From UBA5336 sp038522375 (GTDB lineage Bacteria; Pseudomonadota; Alphaproteobacteria; Caulobacterales; Hyphomonadaceae): DNA of 64,000 nt. The notes beneath the pieces were generated by a model. That model saw only the letters and a list, made by a program, of their open reading frames with translations. It ran no database searches and was not told where the DNA came from. The stretch lies in the NCBI GenBank assembly GCA_038522375.1, contig JBCBKE010000002.1, forward strand, positions 26,383 to 90,382, in the 5' to 3' direction. Position numbers and translations under genes: made by a program. Shown here one piece after another: positions 16,760-25,336 of this stretch. Each line of letters starts with the position of its first letter. The first letter of the stretch is position 1.

Positions 16760-17379
16760 TACTCATACTCTTCGATCCGGTGCATTTCGATGGTGTACGC
16801 CGCGCCAGCCAGGTCCGTGTCCTGGCGTTGGGTGCGCAGCGTCCCCTCAATCCAAACCGCCATGGCGAGGTCCTTGATCGTGATCGCGTCTTCGGTCTCG
16901 ACAAAAACCGTCTGGTTGGGCGGCGGCGGCGGTGCATGCAGGCAAGCCCCGAAATAGGGAACCAGCAGGAACTCTCGGATCTCCGCATCGGGGCCAAAAT
17001 CGAACGGAACCGTGTAGCCAGGAATGCGGACCTTCACACCGTCAAGCTCCGGAACCGTGTTGAATGTGCCGAACTGCTTTGCCACATCCTGCGGCGATCC
17101 TTCGACGATCCCGCCAGAATACAGCATGGCCATTTGCTGTTGGTAGAGTTCAAACAGCTTTTCCTCTTCGCCCTCGGGCATGAGTTCTTCCCAGCCGAGT
17201 TCCCGCGCGCCCCTGGCATTCACCGCAGCCTGTTCTTTCGCAGCCGCAGCGCCCGCCTCCGCCAGCGTGGTGCTCTCGGTCTCAGGTCCGGCCGGTGACG
17301 GCTCGGAATTCGCAGCGCCACCGCAGGCCGCAGTGACCAGGATCGTGGCGAATGTCAGGGCTGAAAGGCTCGCTCTCAT
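16756..17379 (-). CDS. DUF3299 family lipoprotein, zinc-uptake cluster
   Basis: A 207-residue protein with a signal peptide and lipobox (VTAACG, Cys19), so it is probably a lipoprotein. The DUF3299 domain is recognised from IPGYTVPFDF, FLLVPYFGACLHAPPPPPNQ and a conserved C-terminal YTIEMHRIEEY. DUF3299 proteins often sit beside ZrgA-type genes and FtsX/MacB-like ABC transporters, as here. The last bases of the gene lie inside repeat copy B. A role in zinc uptake is inferred from the cluster. Confidence 0.88.
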   Translation of the reverse strand: MRASLSALTFATILVTAACGGAANSEPSPAGPETESTTLAEAGAAAAKEQAAVNARGARELGWEELMPEGEEEKLFELYQQQMAMLYSGGIVEGSPQDVAKQFGTFNTVPELDGVKVRIPGYTVPFDFGPDAEIREFLLVPYFGACLHAPPPPPNQTVFVETEDAITIKDLAMAVWIEGTLRTQRQDTDLAGAAYTIEMHRIEEYEY

Positions 17380-17427
17380 TGGCTGTCTCCAGATGTCCTA
17401 TCAACTTATGCCATAAGCGATGCAAAA

Positions 17428-18693
17428 TCATAGTTTAACCGTCAGGCCATCGGCTAACGATCGCTTGAGTGCAATCCAGGCCGGCACCAGTCCCATGAGG
17501 ATGGCGGCGCCCGTGACCGCGAAAACCGTGTAGACATCGAGCAAGCTCGGCGCCGTTCCCAGAAGCGTGATGCCGTAAGCCTCGGTGAGGAATGGCCGCG
17601 CCAATGCAAGCCCGCCATTCAAGAAAACAGCGCCAAGGGCTGCCCCGATAAAGCCGAGTAATCCGGCTTCGGCAAGCAGCAGGAAGAAGACGTGGCCGGG
17701 TCGCGCGCCCGTTGCCCTGAGGATCGACATTTCCCGCCTGCGTTCATTCAGACTGGAAAGGATCGACGTCATGACCGAAACAAGCCCCACAGCGACCACG
17801 AACAGTGAAATGGCGATCAATGCCCGTTCTGCCACGCCAGTCACTTCCCACAACTGGGCCAGCGCCTGGCCTGGGATGATCGCCATCAAGGCTTCACTTC
17901 GATAGGTGTCGATTGCCCGTTTGGTCCGCAGGATCGTCCCGCGCCGTTCCAGACCCACCATGATGGCTGTCACGGTGCGCGGGGTGAGGTCGAACCCACG
18001 GATCATGTCTTCAGTGATCGCATCTGCCATGGGGCTGCGCGACCCGGTTTCCCAACCCACATGGATCGCCGTGATGGCCTCAAGGGACACATGGATGGTG
18101 CGGTCGACCGGTGTGCCCGTCCGGGCGAGGACGCCTGAAACCCTGAATGGCCTGTCGTCATGGTCACTGAAGCCAGCCCTACCCAGCCCATGGGTGAGCA
18201 CCAGCGGGCTCCCGATCTCATATCCCAAAGCTGCTGCGACGTCTGCGCCAATTACGGCATCGAAGAGATCAGCAAACCGCTCGCCCGTTGCCAGGCGAAG
18301 GGTTTCTCCGCCCGCATACTTGTACCGTTCGAAATACTCGGCCGTCGTGCCCAGGACCCGGTACCCCCGGTGGCTGTCGCCAAGCGACAACGGAACAGTC
18401 CAGGCGACATCCTCCCTGTCGCCGAGCCACTCATAGGTTTGCCAGGAGACTTCAGCCGTCGCATCCCCCATGCGGAACACCGAATAGAGCAGCAGATTGA
18501 CCGTTCCCGTACGCGCACCGACGATGAGTTCAGTGCCTGACAGGGTCGATTCAAACCCCGACTTCGCGCCCGATCGCGTCTTCTCCACCCCCAGAAAGAG
18601 AGCGACAGCCAGACCAATCGCCAACACGGTCAGGATCGCAGACGCTGACCGGTTGATCAGGCTGCGCCAGGCCAACGAAAAGATCGCGCCCAT
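17428..18693 (-). CDS. FtsX/MacB-type ABC transporter permease
   Basis: A 421-residue permease with an N-terminal helix (about 16-36), a periplasmic domain with the MacB-like pattern (GTELIVGARTG, IGADVAAALGYEIG, VSGVLARTGTPVDRTIHV) and three C-terminal helices including the SILSSLNERRREMSILRA coupling region. Its start overlaps the end of the ATPase gene by one base, so they form one transporter. In this neighbourhood (ZrgA, DUF3299) it resembles the zrgABCDE zinc system described in Vibrio cholerae. Confidence 0.9.
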   Translation of the reverse strand: MGAIFSLAWRSLINRSASAILTVLAIGLAVALFLGVEKTRSGAKSGFESTLSGTELIVGARTGTVNLLLYSVFRMGDATAEVSWQTYEWLGDREDVAWTVPLSLGDSHRGYRVLGTTAEYFERYKYAGGETLRLATGERFADLFDAVIGADVAAALGYEIGSPLVLTHGLGRAGFSDHDDRPFRVSGVLARTGTPVDRTIHVSLEAITAIHVGWETGSRSPMADAITEDMIRGFDLTPRTVTAIMVGLERRGTILRTKRAIDTYRSEALMAIIPGQALAQLWEVTGVAERALIAISLFVVAVGLVSVMTSILSSLNERRREMSILRATGARPGHVFFLLLAEAGLLGFIGAALGAVFLNGGLALARPFLTEAYGITLLGTAPSLLDVYTVFAVTGAAILMGLVPAWIALKRSLADGLTVKL

Positions 18694-19400
18694 CAGGCAG
18701 CCCTTTCCGCAGAAATCGCCCCGTTGATTACCGGCAGGTCGAGTGCCCGGTCGAACTGGGCCGCAAGCGCCGGGTCGTGGCTGACGAACAGCAGGGCCGC
18801 CCCCGACCGCGCGGCTTCTTCCGACAGCAGGTGAATGAATCGGTCGCGGGCTTCGGTATCGAGAGCGGAGGTCGGCTCGTCCGCGATCACCAGCGATGGC
18901 GAGCCGATGAGTGCGCGCGCCGCTGCAACCCTTTGTTGCTGGCCGACCGAAAGGTCAACGACCTTACGCTTGAGGATTGCCGGGTCACTTAGGCCCAAAT
19001 GGCCGAGCAGCCGCTCGGCTTCCGCTCCTGCGTCACCCCCAATTTGGGCGCGCCTGTGCCGGGAAAACCGAAGCGGCAGGGTAACGTTCTGCACAACGGA
19101 CAAGTAGGGCACCAGGTTGAAAAGCTGGAAGATGACACCCAACCGGTCGCCCCGCATGCGATCGCGGCCCTCCCCGGTCAATGCCGACATGTCCTCGCCG
19201 AGAACCCGCACCGATCCTGTGTCGGGGACCAATATTCCGCAAATAAGGCCCAGAAGCGTTGACTTGCCGGACCCAGACGGCCCCCTCAGGAACAGGCGCT
19301 CTCCAGACTGGACCGTTAATCGATCGATATCCAGTACGTCTCGCCCCTTGCGGGACCAGGCGAACCGAAGGTTTTCAATCTCGACAGCGGGACCTGCCAT
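18693..19400 (-). CDS. ABC transporter ATP-binding protein
   Basis: A 235-residue ATPase with Walker A GPSGSGKSTL, Q-loop (VIFQLFNLVPYLSV), signature LSVGQQQRV, Walker B LVIADEPTSALD and switch FVSHD. It belongs to the LolD/MacB-type subfamily that partners FtsX-like permeases. It lies between zrgA-like and permease genes, 16 bases after the first and overlapping the second. Confidence 0.93.
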   Translation of the reverse strand: MAGPAVEIENLRFAWSRKGRDVLDIDRLTVQSGERLFLRGPSGSGKSTLLGLICGILVPDTGSVRVLGEDMSALTGEGRDRMRGDRLGVIFQLFNLVPYLSVVQNVTLPLRFSRHRRAQIGGDAGAEAERLLGHLGLSDPAILKRKVVDLSVGQQQRVAAARALIGSPSLVIADEPTSALDTEARDRFIHLLSEEAARSGAALLFVSHDPALAAQFDRALDLPVINGAISAERAA

Positions 19401-19416
19401 GCATTTGCCGCCTTGA

Positions 19417-20067
19417 TCAGTTGGGCGAGATTGTCCGGCTGTCTGGCGTCAACGTGGCGGACGACTGGGACGCCTCGTCGATCCAGACCGCTTCAATCGT
19501 CTCAAGGGTATCTGCATAGTGACTGAACAACACGAAATCCACGTCTGTTACGGCCGAAATGTCGCCGCATGTCAGCGTATAGTCTGCAACAAGGTTGCCC
19601 GGTCCGCCCGAATAATCGGTACCGACGTCTGCTTCGCCAGGCGCGCAATCGGCGGCGTCTGGTAAACTGACCACATGGAATGGATCGGCAAACGGCGCGA
19701 GGGCGGCGGAGATGGCCTCACGCGACGCGTCGTCCTCGGGTTCCCGTTCGCTGCTCCCAATACTCGCCAGCGCCGTATCAATGCCAATGCTCAATGTGTC
19801 ACCATCCACGGCGATCGACGCATTCGCCAAGCCATGGACGTGCACACTGCCGCCGGCGTGGTCATGGTCATGGTCGTGGTCATGGTCGTGGTCATGGTCG
19901 TGGTCATGGCTGTGAGCATCCTCGGACTCGGCGGTTTCTGACGCCCCCTTGTCTGTGGTCTCGTGCGCCGCAGCCGCACCTGCAACGGTGAGAAAACCAG
20001 CCATGGCAACGACCAGGGTTCGAACGGCAGAAGAAGAAAGCGTGTTCAAGGGATCCTCCAAATTCAC
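19417..20067 (-). CDS. zrgA: ZrgA-like (DUF2796) zinc-binding exported protein
   Basis: A 216-residue protein with an N-terminal signal (about 12-34), then a histidine-aspartate tract of about nine HD pairs (near residues 52-70) and a DUF2796 domain starting VHVHGLANASIAVDGDTLSI. The His tract points to zinc binding. ZrgA is a zinc-regulated, zinc-binding component of an importer in Vibrio. It is the first gene of the minus-strand unit and starts about 37 bases from the Zur-like site, which suggests zinc-controlled expression. Confidence 0.88.
   Translation of the reverse strand: MNLEDPLNTLSSSAVRTLVVAMAGFLTVAGAAAAHETTDKGASETAESEDAHSHDHDHDHDHDHDHDHDHAGGSVHVHGLANASIAVDGDTLSIGIDTALASIGSSEREPEDDASREAISAALAPFADPFHVVSLPDAADCAPGEADVGTDYSGGPGNLVADYTLTCGDISAVTDVDFVLFSHYADTLETIEAVWIDEASQSSATLTPDSRTISPN
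19858..19914. repeat. Short tandem repeat coding for the His-Asp tract
   Basis: On the plus strand, six-base units GTCATG and GTCGTG repeat about nine times. They encode the HD pairs of the ZrgA-like protein. Copy number may vary between strains by slippage without changing the frame. Confidence 0.85.
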
Positions 20068-20103
20068 AAGTTCTGCGGCGCGAGGTTACTTCACAACAGC
20101 GCT

Positions 20104-20124
20104 AAATGATATAGTGTTACAACA
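20104..20124. promoter_or_regulatory. Zur-box-like palindrome between zrgA and ZIP genes
   Basis: The 21 bases begin AAATGATATAGTGTTACA. Compared by eye with the enterobacterial Zur box (AAATGTTATAATATAACA plus TTT), 14 of 21 positions match. It lies in the only gap between two divergent metal-transport units, which suits one shared zinc-responsive operator. Direct repeats ACAACAGCGC flank it. Confidence 0.55.
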
Positions 20125-20200
20125 GCGCCGCAGATAGCGACCGAAGGCGGGTGTGCCACTCTCCCAACCTTAATGAAAGCCTGGGCGAACTAGAGGTTCA

Positions 20201-21076
20201 ATGACCAACAACGCAATCCTTTTCGGCCTGATTGCCGCCAGCCTCTCTGCTGTTGCACTCATTGGCATCGCGCTCGTGGGGGCGCGCCTCCAGAGGGTAT
20301 CCCGGCCGCTTTCAATCATGGCGGGTGGTCTGCTGTTGACCCTGGTAGCGTTCCACATTGCCCCAGAGGCACTGGCCTCCAGTCGCTTTGCGCCCATGAT
20401 GATCGCTGGGGGGTTTGTGTTTGCGTTTCTTCTGCAGGGGGCGCTCAAGGCCGCGGCATCGGGCGGTAGGGTGCGAGCAGGTGAGCGCGCGACGAGCGGT
20501 GGTGGCGGCCAAGGGCATTCTGCCATTGTCGCCCTATCACCACTGGTCGCGATTGCACTGCATAGTTTTCTGGACGGCATAATTTACGGCGTGACCTTTG
20601 CCGGCAGTTTCAGTTCAGGGATCTACACCGCCACTGCCCTGATCCTCCATGAAGTGCCCGAAGCGTTCGTCGCCTTCGCCCTGGTTTCTGCAGCTGGATT
20701 TTCGCCGGCCCGTTCGGCCATGGCCGCTTTCCTCGCAGCAGGGTTGACGACGCCGCTCGGTGCCGCAGTGTCCAGTTCCGTCATCGCGCTGCTGGGTCCT
20801 GAACTCGTCCCGGCGCTGTTTGCGCTGAGTGCTGGCCTCCTCCTCTATGTGGCGCTCGGCGCGCTGTTGGCCCCGCTATATTCGCCTGACCGCCATGATG
20901 AAGGCGGGTTGGGCGCACTGGGTGCAGGTGTCGCCGCTGGTGTGATCCTGCTTGTTGCTCCCCTGCCCCACACCCATGGCGGCGTTGACCATGGGGGCCA
21001 TGCCGTCCATGCGCATGCCCATGATCAAGCTGGCCACGAGACGCATCAACATCCCAATTTCTCGCCTTTCCGGTAA
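20201..21076 (+). CDS. ZIP-family metal transporter
   Basis: A 291-residue membrane protein with about eight helices. The ZIP metal-site regions are visible: HSFLDGIIYG in one helix and LILHEVPEAFVAFALV in the next. The C-terminus is His-rich (HAVHAHAHDQAGHETHQ). ZIP proteins import zinc or other divalent metals into the cytosol. The gene is divergent from the ZrgA-like gene across a Zur-like site, which favours zinc as substrate. It overlaps the next gene. Confidence 0.88.
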   Translation: MTNNAILFGLIAASLSAVALIGIALVGARLQRVSRPLSIMAGGLLLTLVAFHIAPEALASSRFAPMMIAGGFVFAFLLQGALKAAASGGRVRAGERATSGGGGQGHSAIVALSPLVAIALHSFLDGIIYGVTFAGSFSSGIYTATALILHEVPEAFVAFALVSAAGFSPARSAMAAFLAAGLTTPLGAAVSSSVIALLGPELVPALFALSAGLLLYVALGALLAPLYSPDRHDEGGLGALGAGVAAGVILLVAPLPHTHGGVDHGGHAVHAHAHDQAGHETHQHPNFSPFR

Positions 21077-21866
21077 GCGCTCCTTTCTAATCGTCGGCCT
21101 GATTGCGGCGGTCTCGGTCGCGCCCATCTGGGCCACAGCATCGGCACACCCGGAAGACGACATCTGCGGTCCAGATTCGGGCATGGACCCCGTGCTCTGT
21201 GACGCCCTCGCCGGACTGGAGCGGGACGGCGCGGTCGGAGCATGGACGCTGGAGAGCCTGGCCAGCAACGCCCCGTCCATGGGCCTGTTCGACGCACTTG
21301 CCGCTTTTTTTGCCGCGGGTTGGGACCATGTGCTGCCCAGCGGACTGGATCATATCTTCTTCATCATTGCCCTATTCCTGGCCGCGCAAACCATGCCCCA
21401 GAGGATTGGCCTTGTGTCGGTTTTCACGATTGCCCACACCATCAGCGTGGGCCTGGCCGCTGGCGGCCTGATTGCCCCATCGCCTGCGATCGTTGAGCCT
21501 TTGATCACGCTGAGCATCGCCGCCGTTGCCACCGAAACACTGGTGTTCAAGAAACCGCCCCCTTGGCGGCCCGGACTCGTCTTCTGTTTCGGCCTCCTCC
21601 ATGGGTTGGGTTTTGCGAATGCGTTTTCGCTGGCGTCGTCCGATGGCAGCGTTTTCTGGCCCGGCCTTTTGGGGTTCAATCTGGGTGTCGAAGCCGCGCA
21701 GATCGTTGTCGGCACTGGCGTTCTGGTCGTCGCAGCCGCCGCCCACCGGACGATCTTCACCGCCCCCACACCGCAAACCTACAGGACCTGGATCACAGTC
21801 CCCGTCGCCGTTGGCCTGGGAGCTGTTGGGGTGGTTTGGACCCTCATGACCCTGCTGGCGCCGTGA
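21021..21866 (+). CDS. HupE/UreJ-like membrane protein
   Basis: The product of about 281 residues has a signal-like segment (FLIVGLIAAVSVAPIWATA, ending near SAHPEDD), then AAFFAAGWDHVLPSGLDHIFFI, a family signature with two His-Asp motifs, and several helices (GLLHGLGFANAF, GVEAAQI). HupE/UreJ proteins are linked to nickel or cobalt transport; here the zinc context suggests a wider metal role. The start is uncertain: ATGs at 21009, 21015 and 21021 all overlap the ZIP gene, and none has a good ribosome site. Confidence 0.82.
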   Translation: MIKLATRRINIPISRLSGKRSFLIVGLIAAVSVAPIWATASAHPEDDICGPDSGMDPVLCDALAGLERDGAVGAWTLESLASNAPSMGLFDALAAFFAAGWDHVLPSGLDHIFFIIALFLAAQTMPQRIGLVSVFTIAHTISVGLAAGGLIAPSPAIVEPLITLSIAAVATETLVFKKPPPWRPGLVFCFGLLHGLGFANAFSLASSDGSVFWPGLLGFNLGVEAAQIVVGTGVLVVAAAAHRTIFTAPTPQTYRTWITVPVAVGLGAVGVVWTLMTLLAP

Positions 21867-21917
21867 CGATCCGCGCTGGGCCGTAGCGCCGCTGAACTCC
21901 GGCGCGGCCATGGGGGT

Positions 21918-23342
21918 CTATGCGATCTCGATCCAGTCACTATCGGCTTCGATGGCCTCGCCAAATGGCAGGTCCGGCAGTGGCAGACCGTCTGGAATAT
22001 CCAGATCGCCGGGTAAAAGGTCTTCAAGGTCAAGGTCCAGTTCGTCGAGTAACGGCACCAAAACGGTCTCGATCGACGTTTCGACCCCGGCAAGGACGTC
22101 GGCCCGGTCGGCATTCAGGAAATCGATCCGGACGCCACCTGAAACAAACACCGTATCCGCGCCGTTCTGGGTGAACGCGCTCGCCGCACCGTCGGCGTCG
22201 GAGAATGCGAAACCAACCAGGAGGACCGTTTCACCGGCAGAAAAATCGGTAACGGTATGGTTGCCGGTTGACGTGGACAGGAAGCCGTAGATGTCGGATC
22301 CCGCGCCTCCGGTCATGGTGATAGTGCCCTCACCGGCAGCGAGGACATCGTCGCCTTGCCCACCCAGCAGGGTATCGGACCCCAGAAAGCCAATCAGCGC
22401 ATCGCTATCACCGCCACCGTTCAGGATATCGTTTCCCGCTTCGCCATTCATGAGATCGATGCCGCTGGCGCCGAAGAGTTGGTCATTGCCATTCCCGCCA
22501 GCCAGCACGTCGTCTCCGCCCTGGCCGCGCAGGATATCGTTGCTGTCGCCGCCAAAAAGCTCATCGTCGCCACCACCGCCGAAGAGTTCGTCATTGCCCT
22601 GGCCACCGAAGAGTTCGTCGTCGCCGAGCGCACCGAACAGCATGTCCCGGTTGCGGCCGCCATCAAGGATATCGTCGCCGCGCTGGCCGAGCAGCGTATC
22701 GTCCTGGTTGCCGCCAAGCAGCGTGTCATCGCCAGCGCCACCGTTCAGCAGATCATCTCCGGTGGATCCATCCAGCAGGTCTTCGCCGGCTGCGCCGAAA
22801 AGCTGGTCGTCTCCGACGCCGCCACCGATATTGTCATCGCCGGACTGGCCGCGGAGAATATCATTGCCGCCACCGCCCTGGATGGTGTCATCATCGGCGC
22901 CGCCTGATATGGTATCGTCGCCGTCATTGCCGTTGAGGATGTCCTTGTCGCCGCCCCCCGCGATGACGTCGTTCCCATCACCGCCGAGGATGGTGTCCTC
23001 ACCGTCGCTGCCTTGCAACGTATCGTTGCCTGTCCCGCCGTCGATCGTATCGTCGCCGGCGCCGCCAAAGGCACTGTCATTGCCCGTTCCGCCGAAAAGC
23101 TGGTCGTCTCCGCCGCTGCCGATGAGGGTATCGTTACCAGCATTGCCGAATAGTGTGTCATCACCGGCAAAACCGTTGATCGTGTCGTTGCCGCCGAGAC
23201 CGGAGATCGCGTCATCGTCGGCCGTGCCGTTTTCAACATCATCCCCCTCGGTGGTGACGCGGGAAAAATCGAATCCAGCGGCAGCGCCGAGCCCATTGGT
23301 GATCGCAATCGGTGCCGCTTCCTCGAAGGTGATATCAGTCAT
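21918..23342 (-). CDS. RTX repeat calcium-binding protein (hemolysin-type)
   Basis: A 474-residue protein, almost all of it GGxGxDxL-type nonapeptide repeats in about 20-30 units from residue 40 to 360 (for example GGDGNDVIAGG). A C-terminal non-repeat part of about 110 residues ends in an acidic region, the usual place for a type I secretion signal. RTX repeats fold into calcium-filled beta rolls outside the cell. There is no enzymatic or toxin domain and no hlyBD/tolC nearby. ATG 23342 is chosen; a TTG at 23372 is an alternative. Confidence 0.9.
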   Translation of the reverse strand: MTDITFEEAAPIAITNGLGAAAGFDFSRVTTEGDDVENGTADDDAISGLGGNDTINGFAGDDTLFGNAGNDTLIGSGGDDQLFGGTGNDSAFGGAGDDTIDGGTGNDTLQGSDGEDTILGGDGNDVIAGGGDKDILNGNDGDDTISGGADDDTIQGGGGNDILRGQSGDDNIGGGVGDDQLFGAAGEDLLDGSTGDDLLNGGAGDDTLLGGNQDDTLLGQRGDDILDGGRNRDMLFGALGDDELFGGQGNDELFGGGGDDELFGGDSNDILRGQGGDDVLAGGNGNDQLFGASGIDLMNGEAGNDILNGGGDSDALIGFLGSDTLLGGQGDDVLAAGEGTITMTGGAGSDIYGFLSTSTGNHTVTDFSAGETVLLVGFAFSDADGAASAFTQNGADTVFVSGGVRIDFLNADRADVLAGVETSIETVLVPLLDELDLDLEDLLPGDLDIPDGLPLPDLPFGEAIEADSDWIEIA

Positions 23343-23435
23343 CGTCGAAAATCCCGTGCCTGTTTCGTCCAACTCGACAGTGTCTTTATCCAGTAACCGG
23401 ATTCTAGCACAGCGTGGGGCGTGTAGGATGAATTC

Positions 23436-24008
23436 TCATGAAGGTTGGTCGCCCATGCGGAGAAACCGGACACAAGCGGCGCCATAGTGCCGCGTGTCGA
23501 GGATGTCCCACCCTCGCAGGATGAGGGTTTCATCGGCACCCGTCTCGGCCATGGCGACGGCGTGGCCTGCGAGCCAACCGCCAAGCCTGAGGCTGTCGAG
23601 CGCCGGGGCGACCAGGTCCTTGCCGTAGGGTGGGTCGAGGAAGACGAGATCGAACGGGGCGCCGACACCGGCGGGCCTGGCGCCGAGGTCGGTCGCTGCA
23701 CGTCTGTGGATCCGGGTGACGCCGAACAGGGACATTGCATCGATGTTCCCGCGGATCGCACCGCGGGCGGCATGGTCGGTTTCAACGAAGAGACAGAAGC
23801 TAGCGCCCCTTGAGAGCGCTTCAAAACCCAACGCGCCAGAGCCGGCAAACAGGTCGATGATCCGGGCGCCCTTGAGGTCGGGCGCCCAAGCGGCATGGGC
23901 GAGGACATTGAACACCGCCTCGCGGGTCCGGTCGGAGGTGGGACGGGTGCTGCGGCCCTTTGGCGTCACCAGGGGTCTGCCTTTGAACTGGCCGGCAACG
24001 ATGCGCAT
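23436..24008 (-). CDS. rsmD: 16S rRNA (guanine(966)-N2)-methyltransferase RsmD
   Basis: A 190-residue Rossmann methyltransferase: MRIVAGQFKGRPL at the N-terminus, RPTSDRTREAVFN, motif I IIDLFAGSGALGFEALSRGA and motif IV DLVFLDPPYGKD. RsmD methylates G966 of 16S rRNA. ATG 24008 gives the conserved N-terminus; the frame stays open for another 254 codons upstream, but that part runs antisense to the enoyl-CoA hydratase gene and is not coding. Confidence 0.95.
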   Translation of the reverse strand: MRIVAGQFKGRPLVTPKGRSTRPTSDRTREAVFNVLAHAAWAPDLKGARIIDLFAGSGALGFEALSRGASFCLFVETDHAARGAIRGNIDAMSLFGVTRIHRRAATDLGARPAGVGAPFDLVFLDPPYGKDLVAPALDSLRLGGWLAGHAVAMAETGADETLILRGWDILDTRHYGAACVRFLRMGDQPS

Positions 24009-24071
24009 GGGCGGGGTCTCGCCTTCCTTACGATCTGGTGTCACAGTTTCATGAAAACTGGAGGAAGCCCC

Positions 24072-24854
24072 ATGGCCAGCGTGACGACTGAAACCCGAGG
24101 ACGTACCCGCCTCATCCGTTATGGCAACCCGCCCCGGCACTACATGACCGCAGAAGGGTCGATCAAGCTGGCCGAAGCGATCGGCGATGCTGCCGGCGAT
24201 GACGGTATCCGGGCGATTGTCCTGACGGGTACCGATGACGTATTCGTCCGCCATTTCGATGTCTCCGAAATCGTCCAGGCGGGCAAGGGTGTGGCCGCAG
24301 GCGCGTTGCAGAAACAGAACTTCGAAACCGGTCCCTTCGTTGCGCTGCAGGATGCCTGCTTCAACGCACCGAAGCCTGTGATCTGCGCGATCAACGGGAC
24401 GTGCATGGGCGGCGGGTTCGAGATCGCGCTGGCCAGCGACCTGCGGATTGCGGACAGCACGGTGACCCAGATCGGCTTGCCGGAGACGCGCCTTTCGATC
24501 TTTCCTGGCGGTGGCGGAACCCAACGCCTGCCGCGGGTCATCGGCGAAGCGGCTGCCTTGGACTTCATCCTGAGGGGGCGGGTCGTCGATGCGGCGCAGG
24601 CTCTTTCGATGGGACTTGTCCACGAGACGGCACCCGATGCGCTGGCCCGGGCGCTTGAGGTGGCTGCCGAATTCGAGGCGCGGGGTGCAGCCGGGGTGGC
24701 AATGGCGAAATCCCTGGTGCGCAATGCCCTGTCGCGGCCAATTGAGGACGGCCTGATGGCTGAACGGCACGGCTTCTTCGATGTTCTCAAAACCGAGGAC
24801 GCCATGGCGGCCATGCGGACGTTCCTGGAAACCGGTGAGGACATTACCGCTTGA
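24072..24854 (+). CDS. Enoyl-CoA hydratase/isomerase family protein
   Basis: A 260-residue crotonase-fold protein. The oxyanion-hole regions are HFDVSE (about 60-65) and INGTCMGGGFEIALASDLR; the acid region is GLPETRLSIFPGGGGTQRL, keeping the Glu of the GPE-type motif. The second catalytic Glu position is Asp (EAAALDFILRG), so hydration or isomerisation cannot be told. GGAGG lies 9 bases before ATG 24072. It overlaps tadA by four bases and diverges from rsmD. Confidence 0.9.
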   Translation: MASVTTETRGRTRLIRYGNPPRHYMTAEGSIKLAEAIGDAAGDDGIRAIVLTGTDDVFVRHFDVSEIVQAGKGVAAGALQKQNFETGPFVALQDACFNAPKPVICAINGTCMGGGFEIALASDLRIADSTVTQIGLPETRLSIFPGGGGTQRLPRVIGEAAALDFILRGRVVDAAQALSMGLVHETAPDALARALEVAAEFEARGAAGVAMAKSLVRNALSRPIEDGLMAERHGFFDVLKTEDAMAAMRTFLETGEDITA

Positions 24855-25318
24855 CCGGCAAGGCGGCCCTCATCGATCCGATGCAACGGGCCCTGTCCCT
24901 GGCGCGGGCGGCCGCCGAGGCTGGCGAAGTGCCCGTCGGCGCGATTGTCGTCGACCCGGAAACCGGCACCGTTCTGGGCGAAGGGGCGAACGGGCCGATT
25001 TCATCCTGTGACCCGACCGCCCATGCCGAAATCGTGGCACTTCGGGCAGCGGCCAGAAGATCGGGCAATTACCGGCTCACCGGCGCAACCCTTTTCGTGA
25101 CACTGGAGCCTTGCGCCATGTGTGCCGGCGCCATCAGTCTGGCGCGCATCGGCCGGGTCGTCTTCGGCGCGGCGGACGCAAAGGGCGGCGCCGTGGTGAG
25201 CGGACCGAGAATTTTCGACCAGCCGACCTGCCATTGGCGGCCCGAGGTGGCGCAGGACCAGGCTGCGGGCGAAGAGGCTTCAGCGCTGCTGAAGGCTTTT
25301 TTCAAGGCGCGGCGGTAA
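24851..25318 (+). CDS. tadA: tRNA-specific adenosine(34) deaminase TadA
   Basis: A 155-residue zinc deaminase with HAE (His58, Glu60) and PCAMC (Cys88, Cys91), the zinc ligands and proton shuttle of the family, plus GEVPVGAIVV at the N-terminus. TadA converts A34 to inosine in tRNA-Arg. The TTG at 24851 overlaps the TGA of the hydratase gene (TTGA), suggesting coupling; ATG 24881 is an alternative that shortens the protein by ten residues. Related nucleoside deaminases are hard to exclude by eye. Confidence 0.9.
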   Translation: MTGKAALIDPMQRALSLARAAAEAGEVPVGAIVVDPETGTVLGEGANGPISSCDPTAHAEIVALRAAARRSGNYRLTGATLFVTLEPCAMCAGAISLARIGRVVFGAADAKGGAVVSGPRIFDQPTCHWRPEVAQDQAAGEEASALLKAFFKARR

Positions 25319-25336
25319 CGCCCGGGCGTCCCTGTC

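Noticed and set aside
19858..19914. Tandem GTCATG/GTCGTG units resembling a small satellite or CRISPR-like array
   Set aside because: They are in-frame codons for the His-Asp tract of the ZrgA-like protein; there are no spacers.
22291..23487. Long plus-strand frame antisense to the RTX protein, Pro/Ser-rich
   Set aside because: It is a shadow of the repetitive glycine-aspartate codons of the RTX gene on the other strand.
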